Source: Rhodospirillales bacterium (GTDB taxonomy: Bacteria > Pseudomonadota > Alphaproteobacteria > SMXQ01). Taken from it: a stretch of 64,000 bases of DNA. The notes below the pieces were generated by a model, which had not been told where the DNA came from, ran no database searches, and was given only the letters and a program-made list of their open reading frames with translations. Location of the stretch: positions 378,015-442,014 of the forward strand of contig JABIXC010000007.1 of assembly GCA_018666775.1 (NCBI GenBank), given 5' to 3'. Position 1 is the stretch's first letter; every line of letters begins with the position of its first letter. Positions 6,944-15,410 of this stretch are shown here, piece by piece. The position numbers and the translations under genes were made by a program.

Positions 6944-8367
6944 GGATTGGCATCCCAAACAAGCTGATCTAACTGGGCCAAAAAGCCCGCCTCATCCACC
7001 AAACAGCGGAGATCCAGAATAAAACTGTCATCTTGAATGCGGCCAATAACCGCCATTGGCAGCGCACGTAACGCCGCCGAAAGCGTGTTCAGGGCGCGGC
7101 CTGTGCCCCGCTTTTTTGGATCAGGGCACACCGCAAGGGCAAAACTTTCAAGGTTTTCCACCGGCAAGGACCCGCTGCCGATCTGGCTTTGACAGGGCAG
7201 CATTTTCACACGCATGCCATCCCCCAATTGGGCTTGCAACAAGGGGGCAAGGCGGGTCGCCTGGGCCTCAATATCCTGTGCAGGGCGGGACAATAACCCG
7301 ATCACCGGCACATGTTGGGCCAATCGGTCCGGGTCTTGGTAGAGGCGCAACACGGCCTCAAGGGCCGCCAAGGTCATCTTGTCACAGCGCAATGCGCGTT
7401 TCATGGGGTTGCGTTTAATTTTGGCGATCAGGTCTTTGCGCCCGGCAATGATCCCCGCCTGCGGCCCGCCCAGCAGTTTATCGCCGCTGAAGGTCACCAA
7501 ATCGGCCCCATTGGCCAATGTTTCCGCAACCGTTGGTTCGTGGGGCAATCCATATTGCGCCAAATCCACCAATGACCCCGCACCAAGATCGACCACAAAG
7601 GGCACATCATGGGCATGAGCAATTTCGGCCAGTTTCTTTTCAGGCACCGATGCGGTGAACCCCTCAACCACATAATTGCTGGTGTGCACCTTCATGATCA
7701 TGGCCGTTTTCGGCCCCATGGCCCCTTCAAAATCGGGGGCATGGGTGCGGTTGGTGGTCCCCACCTCTATCAATTTACAGCCCGCGCGCGCCATGATGTC
7801 TGGCATGCGGAACGCGCCGCCAATTTCAATTAATTCACCGCGCGATACCGGCACTTGCTTGCGCAGCGCCAAGGCATTCAACACCAACAAAACGGCTGCC
7901 GCATTGTTGTTCACCACGGTTGCCGCCTCACACCCTGCAAGCGTGCATACCAAATCTTCCAGATGGCTGTCGCGATCCCCGCGTTTGCCGGTTTCCAGAT
8001 CAAATTCCAGATTGGACGCGCCCATGGCAATTTCTGCCACGGCATCAATGGCTATTTGTGGCAACATGGCGCGGCCAAGGTTGGTGTGCAGCACCGTGCC
8101 CGTCAGATTAAAGACCGGGCGCAGGGATGGACGCGCTTCTGCCTCCACCATCAATGCGACCCGGCGGGAAATCGTCTTATCGGAAAGATCGGGTGGTGAA
8201 CCGGTATTATCACCAATAATTTCGCGCAATTGCGCCAATACCGCACGCACACCGGTTGTGACCACCGCGCGGCCATGGGCCTCTACCAACGCCACAATCG
8301 GCGCCAACCCAAGGATACGGTCAACAGACGGCAAGGATGCCTGAAGGGGGGGGTCGGACTTAGCCAT
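6940..8367 (-). CDS. selA: L-seryl-tRNA(Sec) selenium transferase SelA
   Basis: A 475-residue PLP enzyme that converts Ser-tRNA(Sec) to Sec-tRNA(Sec) using selenophosphate. The PLP-binding lysine is Lys297 in SGDKLLGGPQAG, close to Lys295 of E. coli; VVNNNAAAVLL (about 151-161) and DLGAGSLVD (about 260-268) are also conserved. The start is the ATG at 8367; a TTG two codons upstream is in frame. Codons 6-8 include a C8 run on the coding strand (G8 at 8346-8353). The gene is first in an apparent selA-selB-tRNA-Sec unit, with its stop overlapping the selB start. The 156 bases upstream contain a direct repeat noted separately and otherwise no gene. Confidence 0.97.
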   Translation of the reverse strand: MAKSDPPLQASLPSVDRILGLAPIVALVEAHGRAVVTTGVRAVLAQLREIIGDNTGSPPDLSDKTISRRVALMVEAEARPSLRPVFNLTGTVLHTNLGRAMLPQIAIDAVAEIAMGASNLEFDLETGKRGDRDSHLEDLVCTLAGCEAATVVNNNAAAVLLVLNALALRKQVPVSRGELIEIGGAFRMPDIMARAGCKLIEVGTTNRTHAPDFEGAMGPKTAMIMKVHTSNYVVEGFTASVPEKKLAEIAHAHDVPFVVDLGAGSLVDLAQYGLPHEPTVAETLANGADLVTFSGDKLLGGPQAGIIAGRKDLIAKIKRNPMKRALRCDKMTLAALEAVLRLYQDPDRLAQHVPVIGLLSRPAQDIEAQATRLAPLLQAQLGDGMRVKMLPCQSQIGSGSLPVENLESFALAVCPDPKKRGTGRALNTLSAALRALPMAVIGRIQDDSFILDLRCLVDEAGFLAQLDQLVWDANP

Positions 8368-8395
8368 ATTCAAATCCAGCTTTAAAAATACAGGG

Positions 8396-8419
8396 CATCA
8401 CGATAACGCCATCACGATA
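8396..8419. repeat. Direct repeat CATCACGATA x2 upstream of selA
   Basis: Two exact copies of CATCACGATA at 8396-8405 and 8410-8419 lie 29-52 bases upstream of the selA start, with a 14-base period. They could be operator half-sites or leader RNA elements; no known regulator consensus is recognised. Confidence 0.5.
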
Positions 8420-8523
8420 CCATAGTCACCTTCCCAAAATTTGCGGGAAATCAATTGGAATACTATCGGCCAGAGAAGAACCCGCATACACTGTTCCGCA
8501 AAAGAATTTAGGGAGAGACGGAA

Positions 8524-10239
8524 ATGGCTTTTGATCTGATTGTACGCGGCGGGACCATCGTGGATGGCTCCGGGTTGCCAGGCTTTGAAGGGGACATCGG
8601 GATCACCGATGGCATGATCACCGAAATCGGGGATCTTTCAGGACAAACAGCGGACGAGGTTATCGATGCAAGCGGGCATGTGGTATCGCCCGGCTTTATC
8701 GATGGGCATGCCCATTACGATGCCCAGATTTTCTGGGACGATATTGGCAGCAACATTTGCTGGCACGGTGTCACAACGGCGATCATGGGCAATTGCGGGT
8801 TCACGCTGGCACCGTGTGCGGAACAGAACAAACGGCTGGTCTTCAGCAATCTGGAGATGGCGGAGGAAATATCGCCCGAAGCCATGGAAGCAGGCATTGA
8901 TTGGTCGTGGGAAACGTTCCCGGAATTCATGGACCATGTGGATTCCATTCCCAAGGGCATCAATTACGCAACGTATGTCGGCCATTCGGCCATTCGAACC
9001 TATGTCATGGGCGAACGCGCATATAAAGACGTGGCAAATGCCGATGATCTGGCGGCCATGGAAGATCAGGTCGAAACCGCAATGCGGGCGGGCGCCGTTG
9101 GGTTCAGCACGACAATCTCTGCCAACCATCGGACGGCCGATGGTGGGCCGGTGGCCAGCCGCTATGCAGAATGGTCCGAGATAGAAGCGCTGGTCGGTGT
9201 CATGGGACGGTTGGGGAGCGGTGTCTTTGAGCTATCCCGGGGCGGGCTCAGGGCCGATCAGGAAGCCCGGGACGCAGACATTGCCCGCCTGAAAGCACTG
9301 GCGATCGACACAAAAGTGCCCATAACGTTTGGCGGTGCCTGGTCATCACGAGCAAATCCAGATACCTGGCGACAGCAATTTGCGATGATTGATGATGTGA
9401 CTGCCGCCGGTGGCAACATGTTGGTTCAGGCAACCGCCGCCTGGAATGGGTCGCTGCGATCATTTGAAACTTTCATGCCCTATGACAATGCCCCGGTCTG
9501 GAAAGAATTCCGGGCCCTCCCCCTCGACGAACAGGAAAAAGGCCTGCGTGATCCGGAAATGCGGGCGAAGCTGGTTGATGTGGCCAAAAATCATAAACGT
9601 GAAACGGACCCCGCTCTTAATAATGTCATGTTGCGAGATGTGGATTGGGACTGGATATTCCCGCTTTATAAAACCCTGCCGCCGTATCAATCGGTTGGAG
9701 ACATTGCCAGAGATCGCGGCGCGGACCCCATCGAGGTGATGATTGATCTGGCGCTGGAAAAAAACCTGAAGCTATTTTTTATCGCCCCGACCAATTGTGA
9801 AGATCAAGATTACGTCCTTGCCATGCTGCGCCATCCCAGCACTGCCGTGACGTTCGGCGATTCTGGCGCCCATGTGACCACCATCGTTAATCCGGTCCAG
9901 GCCGATCTTCTGGGCAATTGGGTGCGCCAACGCCAGGCCGTCACCATGGAGGCTGCGGTGCGAAAGATCACCTTCGATATTGCGTCATTCTGGGGGCTTG
10001 AAAAACGCGGTCTTCTCCGCGAAGGCTGGCACGCAGATATCACCATTTTTGATCCCGATGTGATCGCCCCGGATATTCCGGAACTGGCTCACGATCAACC
10101 GACGGGGGCTGCCCGAATTCTTCAAAAGGCCGTGGGCATCAAGGCCACCATCGTCAACGGCGATGTTTTTATGCGTGAAAACGTCCATAGCGGGGCATAT
10201 TCGGGGCATTTGCTGCGCGGGGCCATTGCCCGCAATTGA
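8524..10239 (+). CDS. D-aminoacylase-like amidohydrolase (amidohydrolase_3 family)
   Basis: A 571-residue cytoplasmic metal-dependent hydrolase beginning MAFDLIVRGGTIVDGSG, the standard opening of the N-acyl-D-amino-acid deacylase group. Metal-binding GHAHYDAQ lies near residue 60, the NCGF segment near 94, and the late catalytic-region segment FGDSGAH near 445; the C-terminal small beta domain (GWHADITIFDP near 500) closes the fold. Likely reaction is hydrolysis of an N-acyl bond in a D-amino acid or related amide, but this family also includes imide and lactone hydrolases. The start follows AGGGAGAGAC, a good ribosome site. It is divergent from selA with about 156 bases between. A link to selenium is not supported by its sequence. 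Confidence 0.85.
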   Translation: MAFDLIVRGGTIVDGSGLPGFEGDIGITDGMITEIGDLSGQTADEVIDASGHVVSPGFIDGHAHYDAQIFWDDIGSNICWHGVTTAIMGNCGFTLAPCAEQNKRLVFSNLEMAEEISPEAMEAGIDWSWETFPEFMDHVDSIPKGINYATYVGHSAIRTYVMGERAYKDVANADDLAAMEDQVETAMRAGAVGFSTTISANHRTADGGPVASRYAEWSEIEALVGVMGRLGSGVFELSRGGLRADQEARDADIARLKALAIDTKVPITFGGAWSSRANPDTWRQQFAMIDDVTAAGGNMLVQATAAWNGSLRSFETFMPYDNAPVWKEFRALPLDEQEKGLRDPEMRAKLVDVAKNHKRETDPALNNVMLRDVDWDWIFPLYKTLPPYQSVGDIARDRGADPIEVMIDLALEKNLKLFFIAPTNCEDQDYVLAMLRHPSTAVTFGDSGAHVTTIVNPVQADLLGNWVRQRQAVTMEAAVRKITFDIASFWGLEKRGLLREGWHADITIFDPDVIAPDIPELAHDQPTGAARILQKAVGIKATIVNGDVFMRENVHSGAYSGHLLRGAIARN

Positions 10240-10340
10240 CCAACACCCCCTAGTTGGGCCTATACTTTGTTTGAGGCAAATCATTCGCGCCTCAATGTAG
10301 CGTAACGGCGTAGCAAACAATCAGACCCCATATCCGAAAC

Positions 10341-10351
10341 GGGGGGGGGGG
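10341..10351 (+). repeat. G11 homopolymer in a promoter region
   Basis: An uninterrupted run of eleven G lies 50 bases upstream of the TctC-like gene start. Runs this long are prone to slippage and could vary promoter or leader spacing. The rest of the 161-base gap (10240-10400) shows no gene. Confidence 0.8.
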
Positions 10352-10400
10352 CAATAGTCCGGACACACCGGGCAACCGTTAATTCGCAGGGAGACAATTT

Positions 10401-11699
10401 ATGAAAATTATTCCAATCGCACTGGTGGCCGGGGTCGTTTCCCTGTTGCCTGCATTAATCGCAACTGAACAGGCCCAAGCTGCCGAGCCATTTTATAAAG
10501 GCAAGCGGGTAACCCATTTCATCACATCAGGCAGCGGTGGTTCGGTTGACCTGATGAACCGGCTGGGCGCACGCCATGTCGGACGCAACATCCCGGGCAA
10601 CCCCAGGGTGGTGGCTAAAAACAAGACCGGTGCCGGTGGCATTTTCGGGGCCAATTATATGTACATCCAGGCCCCCAAGGATGGCACCCAGACCGTCGGT
10701 TCTTTGATGTCGGTGCCGATGGCGCCCATGTTCTATGGCAAAAAAGGCCGCGGCAAAAACATCAAATTCGTACCAACGGAATTCAATTGGATCGGTGCAC
10801 CGGCGCGCTTCGTTGCCGTTGCCATGTCCTGGCACACCTCGCCCGTCAAAAAATGGCAAGACCTTTTGAAGACAGAACTCGTCGTCGGCTCATCGGGTAT
10901 GGGCAGTTCATCGACCGTCGATGCGATTTTCTTGAAAAACCTGCTTGGCTTTAAGTTCCGCGTGATCATCGGCTATCCCAGCGGCGGCGATATCGATCTC
11001 GCCATGGTCCGGGGTGAAACTCAGGGCCGCGCCATTAACGCGTGGGCAGGTGTCACCAGTCGCCATCCCGATTGGCTTCGCGATAAAAAGGTCAATATTT
11101 TGTATCAGCAGGGTCTCAAAGCTGATCCTAACGTACCGTCAAGCGTCCCACTTTTAATGGATCAAATCAAAGATCCCAGCATGCGGGAGCTTCTCAAGTT
11201 GAAAATGGCCCAGTACGAATTGGGCTATCCGGTCTATGCGCCCCCGGGCGTGCCCAAGGACCGCATCGCCATCCTGCGTAAGGCCTATGCCGACACCTAT
11301 AAGGACCCCAAATATTTGGCCGAGGCCAAAAAGGCCCGAGTGTTGGTTGCCCCCATATCAGGCGAAAAATTGACCAAGCTTATCAACAGCATCTATTCGG
11401 CATCGCCTGCATTACAGGCGGAACTGCGCAGAAATCTCAAAGCTGGCAAGTTACAGAAAGCCAAGACCATCAAGGTCTCATCAGCCATCACGCAGCGATT
11501 GAAGAAGGGCAAGGTCATCGTCTTCATGGCCAAGGGCAAAACTGCCCATGCAAAAATCGGCAAAAAGACCAAGGTCTACATTAACAAAAAACGGATCAAA
11601 AATAGGAAAGCCAAAGTCAAGGCGCTCAAAACGGGCATGAAATGCTCGATCGTTTATTATGGCGAAATGAGCCAGGCGAAATCCGTCAAATGTAAATAA
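10401..11699 (+). CDS. TctC/Bug-like periplasmic solute-binding protein with Lys-rich C-terminal extension
   Basis: A 432-residue exported protein: residues 1-28 form a signal peptide (MKIIPIALVAGVVSLLPAL, cleavage likely after AQAA). The body resembles the tripartite tricarboxylate transporter receptor family, with SGSGGSVDLMNRLGARH near 40-56 and NKTGAGGIFGANYMYIQAPKDG near 75-96, and with the lobe-2 segment PVYAPPGVPKDRI near 275. The family is normally about 320 residues; here about 75 extra residues follow (from around 355), very Lys-rich and predicted to form beta strands (KVYINKKRIK, GMKCSIVYYG). No TctA/TctB membrane genes are adjacent, so it is an orphan receptor like many Bug proteins. 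The ligand is unknown. A GGGAGA ribosome site precedes the ATG, and a terminator follows. Confidence 0.75.
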   Translation: MKIIPIALVAGVVSLLPALIATEQAQAAEPFYKGKRVTHFITSGSGGSVDLMNRLGARHVGRNIPGNPRVVAKNKTGAGGIFGANYMYIQAPKDGTQTVGSLMSVPMAPMFYGKKGRGKNIKFVPTEFNWIGAPARFVAVAMSWHTSPVKKWQDLLKTELVVGSSGMGSSSTVDAIFLKNLLGFKFRVIIGYPSGGDIDLAMVRGETQGRAINAWAGVTSRHPDWLRDKKVNILYQQGLKADPNVPSSVPLLMDQIKDPSMRELLKLKMAQYELGYPVYAPPGVPKDRIAILRKAYADTYKDPKYLAEAKKARVLVAPISGEKLTKLINSIYSASPALQAELRRNLKAGKLQKAKTIKVSSAITQRLKKGKVIVFMAKGKTAHAKIGKKTKVYINKKRIKNRKAKVKALKTGMKCSIVYYGEMSQAKSVKCK

Positions 11700-11723
11700 A
11701 GCGTCCCAAGACGCACCTATTAG

Positions 11724-11757
11724 CCGCCATCGGGATTATTCTCGATGGCGGTTTTTT
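11724..11757 (+). terminator. Rho-independent terminator after the TctC-like gene
   Basis: CCGCCATCG (11724-11732) pairs with CGATGGCGG (11743-11751), followed by TTTTTT. The T-run runs into the stop codon of the convergent amidohydrolase gene at 11756. Confidence 0.9.
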
Positions 11758-12745
11758 ATTCGGCTTTCAGCAACCGAAGCGCGTTCTTGAACAAAATATT
11801 GTCCCGCACTGCCGGCTCGAGCTCCAGCGCATCAATGGCTGACAAGCATTTATCGATGGGGCCATACGGTGCATCGGATGCAAATACCACGTGCCCATCG
11901 CCAAAAAAGCTCAGCCCCAACCGCAACGGATCAACCGCACCATGCATGGCGGTATCGCCGTAAAACATTTTTAAATAATCAATCAAATCCCGCGACAAGG
12001 CTTCCTTATAGGGGGCGTAATCTTCATCACTGGATCGTTTGCCCAGGTTCTTGAACGCCGTGGCCAGCCTTGCTTCGTGATAGGGAACAATGCCACCCAA
12101 ATGATGGGTGATAATCTCTAACCCGGGGTTGCGTTCCAACACGCCGGTCAGCGACAAGCGCAACATGGTCAGTGACGTTTCATACGGCCAGCCAAGCGAT
12201 ATCCACGCTTCAAACCGGCTGATGTCTTCGCTGGGGAAATCTCTGGTTTCAGGCGTGCGCGCCGGATGCAGCCAGATGGGGCGATCCAGCGTGGCCATGG
12301 CATCAAAGACCGGCGAAAATTCCGGATCATCCAATGGCCTGCCGCCAACATTGGTAAACAGCTGCACCCCTTTGGCACCAAGGTCTTTGCACGCCCGATT
12401 GGCCTCAATCACAGCCGCTTCGGGGTTGTGCAGGGCAAGGGCTGCGATAAAGCCCGCAAACCGGTCTGGATGGCGCGCCACCAGTTCGGCCAAGGCATCA
12501 TTGGCCGCCCGTGCCAGCTCAGCGCCAGCTTCGGGGTCTGTGAAATCTTCCAACGGCGGGTTGGGCAGGGCGATGACTTGGCGGTAATCACCAAATGGGT
12601 CCATCGATTGAAACCGCGCATCCATATCAAACAACAGCTTCATGGATCGGGTGCGTTTTCCAATCGGCCCAAGATCAAGGCCAAGAGCATCTATACGCTT
12701 GAATACAGAGCTCGGAAAAACATGGGTAAAAATATCAATGATCAT
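11756..12745 (-). CDS. ACMSD-type metal-dependent amidohydrolase (amidohydrolase_2)
   Basis: A 329-residue protein beginning MIIDIFTHVFP; the HxH metal motif of many relatives is replaced by TH at this position, as in some members of the family. HPARTPE near residue 170 and THHLGG near 218 hold further metal-ligand histidines, and FASDAPYGP near 285 holds the catalytic Asp. The family includes decarboxylases and hydrolases acting on carboxylated ring compounds; the substrate is not predicted. The start at 12745 is preferred because longer in-frame extensions lack family similarity. It is convergent with the TctC-like gene and divergent from the first MFS transporter. Confidence 0.8.
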   Translation of the reverse strand: MIIDIFTHVFPSSVFKRIDALGLDLGPIGKRTRSMKLLFDMDARFQSMDPFGDYRQVIALPNPPLEDFTDPEAGAELARAANDALAELVARHPDRFAGFIAALALHNPEAAVIEANRACKDLGAKGVQLFTNVGGRPLDDPEFSPVFDAMATLDRPIWLHPARTPETRDFPSEDISRFEAWISLGWPYETSLTMLRLSLTGVLERNPGLEIITHHLGGIVPYHEARLATAFKNLGKRSSDEDYAPYKEALSRDLIDYLKMFYGDTAMHGAVDPLRLGLSFFGDGHVVFASDAPYGPIDKCLSAIDALELEPAVRDNILFKNALRLLKAE

Positions 12746-12955
12746 GGGTGTCCCCCTGGAATATACAGGAAAAAGTTTTGCCAATTTAAGGACATAACAC
12801 AAGGCCCCATTCACAAATTCAGGGCCAACCCCGTTCAAATAAACTGCGCCTTGCCTTTTCGGACCTATGATTTATGACTACATGTCCCTTTTTCTAGGGT
12901 GCCCCTCACGCGGGTTTTGGTCGCCAATGATACAAAAAATCAGGGAGTCTCAAGG

Positions 12956-14185
12956 TTGGCAGAACCCATAAGCGCTCCTATAAGCGAACCCATCCCCTTG
13001 CAGACCCAATTTGCGGTCTATGCGTCCGGCTATCTTTCCACCAGCATGTCAAACATGGCGGGAATGATCATTCCCCTGTGGGTGGTGCTGACGATGGACC
13101 CTTCCGCATTTACCATCGGGGTCATCATGGGTTCGCGCCATTTCCTGCCCGCCATTCTGGCGATCCATGGCGGGGCGATGATGGACCATCTTGGGGCCAA
13201 ACGGGTGATGCTGGTCTTTGCCATCGTGGGCATGATCGTGCCCGTCCTGTATCCGGCAATCCCATGGATCGGGATGATCATTATCCTGCAGATGTTGGCC
13301 GGGCTGGCAACGACCATGTCGTGGATGGGGGCCCAAACCCTGATCGGCCAGGTAATGGGCGGAAACCCTGTCCATTCGGGCAGGCTGAGTTCTGCCGCAT
13401 TATTGGGGAACCTGACGGTGCCGCTGATTATTGGTGCCGCCTGGGATCATTTGGGCGTCTGGGGCGCATTTATGACCATGTCTTTATGGGGGGGCGGCAT
13501 GGTCGTTGCGGCCATCCTGTTGCCCGCACCGTCAAAAGAATTATCCCGGGGCACTGACAAAATCAATATCCGTGATTTCATCCCGAGGCTGTCTGGCTAT
13601 CTGGAAGCCTTCGCGCTGTTATCTGTGCCCGCCATTGCCGTGGTGGTGATGGTATCGGTCATGCGCAACACCACCTATGCCGTCCGCAGTTCGTTTTATG
13701 TTGTCTATCTTGACAGCATCCAGTTCAGCGGCACCGAAATCGGATTTTTAATGTCGGCTGCCGGCAGTCTTGGTGCCATATCGGCACTACTGGTCGGCCC
13801 GGTGACAAAGGTCATAAAGCCGGTCATTTTGCTGTTCATCACCGTTACGTGCGCCATCATCTTTATCTCCCTCACCCCCTTGATGGCCACGTTCTGGCAA
13901 TTAATGGTTATTGCCATGCTTTGGGGCGCATCGGTGGGCATGAGCATGCCCCTGATGTTTTCGATTATGGCACGCGCAGCGGATTCAAAATCCCAAGGCA
14001 AAAGCGTTGGCATTCGCCTGACCGCAAACCGTCTGGCCGCATCCGGCCTGCCGGTCCTGATGGGGGGCATTGCTGAAATTACCGGGATCGGCAACAGCTT
14101 CTTGGTCATTGGTGTTGTCATGCTGGCCAGTCTGGGGGGCGTTGCCCTTTATGCCCAACGGGTCATTGGGCCGCCAAAGGAATAA
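12956..14185 (+). CDS. MFS transporter (first of a convergent paralogous pair)
   Basis: About 409 residues with twelve hydrophobic segments. MDHLGAKRVML near residue 85 is the MFS loop 2-3 motif (D-x-x-G-x-(K/R)-x), and NPVHSGRLSSAALLGN is in the TM4-5 region. The TTG at 12956 is chosen because GGGAG sits eight bases upstream and the resulting length matches the 404-residue neighbour; an in-frame GTG at 12899 lacks a ribosome site. It shares long similar stretches with the convergent gene at 14187-15401 (for example IHGGAMMDHLG versus IHGGVLMDRLG and MGAQTLIGQV versus VGAQTLVGQV), indicating an ancient duplication. Substrate and direction of transport are unknown. Confidence 0.85.
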   Translation: MAEPISAPISEPIPLQTQFAVYASGYLSTSMSNMAGMIIPLWVVLTMDPSAFTIGVIMGSRHFLPAILAIHGGAMMDHLGAKRVMLVFAIVGMIVPVLYPAIPWIGMIIILQMLAGLATTMSWMGAQTLIGQVMGGNPVHSGRLSSAALLGNLTVPLIIGAAWDHLGVWGAFMTMSLWGGGMVVAAILLPAPSKELSRGTDKINIRDFIPRLSGYLEAFALLSVPAIAVVVMVSVMRNTTYAVRSSFYVVYLDSIQFSGTEIGFLMSAAGSLGAISALLVGPVTKVIKPVILLFITVTCAIIFISLTPLMATFWQLMVIAMLWGASVGMSMPLMFSIMARAADSKSQGKSVGIRLTANRLAASGLPVLMGGIAEITGIGNSFLVIGVVMLASLGGVALYAQRVIGPPKE

Positions 14186-14186
14186 A

Positions 14187-15401
14187 TCACCCGTGCAAGA
14201 AACTGGGTGGGCGAAAAATAATCCAGAGCCCACACCCGATGGCAACCATGGTGCCCCCAACCCAGTAAAAGCTGTGTTCCAGCCCAACCAGAGACACAAC
14301 CCCGCCCATCACGGGGGGCAAAATGGTCTGCATCAAACGATTCAGTGAAATGCGCAGGCCCACCACCGTGCCTTGAGAACCAGAGGGCACCAATTTCGAT
14401 GGAATCATAATCATCAACGGTTGGCTTATGCCCACGGAAAGCCCCCGCATGACCGTGACCAAAAGCAGGGACAAAAATACCCCCAACAACGGGGTGATGG
14501 TGATGGCGATAAGGGCCGCCAACACGGTCAGGTTCAAAAGCCGTACATCCCCGACGCGCCGTGCCAGAGGCGACACCGAAGCGGTGCCCACCAGCCCGGA
14601 AAAATTGAGACAAGCAAACACCACCCCGATTAATGTTCCGGTCAATCCCATCTCTTTCATATAAGCAATGAAGAAGGACGTCTGGATCGCCCCACCGGCA
14701 ATATTGAGCACAGACCCTGCAATGGCCACGCCCATCAACGGGATGGAGAGCATGGCAAAGGCCTTTGTGTAATCTTCCAGACGCGGCAGAAAATCACGCG
14801 CCCTGAAAGGATCAGGTGCTTTTTGGACAAGCGATTTTGAAGAATCCTTGCCCCGGGGCAGTATTGAAACAGCCGCCATAAACAGCACCGCCCAAACAAA
14901 GGTCACCCCAAAGCCACCCTTTGGGCCGAACAGGTCCCACATAACGCCTGCCAAAAGCGGGCAAACAAGATGGCCCAATCGATTGCAAAAGCTGACCTGC
15001 CAGGTAAGCGATGGATCATCGCGGACCACCTGGCCCACCAATGTCTGGGCACCAACCCAGTTCATGGTCGAAGAAAGCCCCAAAATCAGGTTCAAGAGGG
15101 CGGCCATCCAAATCCAGGGTAGCAGTGGAAACAGGATCGGAACGATCAAACCGATGGCGGCAAAAAACAGCATGACCTGGCGCACGCCAAGACGATCCAT
15201 CAAGACGCCGCCGTGAATGGACAGCATAAATGGCAACAGGGATCGGGCACCGATCACGATGCCAAAAACAAAAGGCGTTGGTTCCAGATATAGCGCCCAA
15301 AGCGGGATAACCACATTGGTTGCCCCATCGGAAAACAGGCCAGAGCCATACATGGCCAGCCGGGTACGCAGGGGAATTATCTTTGTCGTTGTCTCAGTCA
15401 T
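14187..15401 (-). CDS. MFS transporter (second of a convergent paralogous pair)
   Basis: A 404-residue inner-membrane protein with twelve probable helices and the MFS loop motif MDRLGVRQVML near residue 75. It is paralogous along its length to the MFS gene ending one base away on the opposite strand. It starts nine bases after the amidase gene, so amidase and transporter probably form one operon and may serve uptake and hydrolysis of an amide compound. That pairing is inference from spacing; no substrate signature is visible. Confidence 0.85.
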   Translation of the reverse strand: MTETTTKIIPLRTRLAMYGSGLFSDGATNVVIPLWALYLEPTPFVFGIVIGARSLLPFMLSIHGGVLMDRLGVRQVMLFFAAIGLIVPILFPLLPWIWMAALLNLILGLSSTMNWVGAQTLVGQVVRDDPSLTWQVSFCNRLGHLVCPLLAGVMWDLFGPKGGFGVTFVWAVLFMAAVSILPRGKDSSKSLVQKAPDPFRARDFLPRLEDYTKAFAMLSIPLMGVAIAGSVLNIAGGAIQTSFFIAYMKEMGLTGTLIGVVFACLNFSGLVGTASVSPLARRVGDVRLLNLTVLAALIAITITPLLGVFLSLLLVTVMRGLSVGISQPLMIMIPSKLVPSGSQGTVVGLRISLNRLMQTILPPVMGGVVSLVGLEHSFYWVGGTMVAIGCGLWIIFRPPSFLHG

Positions 15402-15410
15402 GAACTGTTT

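Noticed and set aside
12899-12955. GTG at 12899 as the start of the first MFS gene
   Set aside because: No ribosome site, and the extra residues are absent from the paralogue; GGGAG precedes the TTG at 12956.
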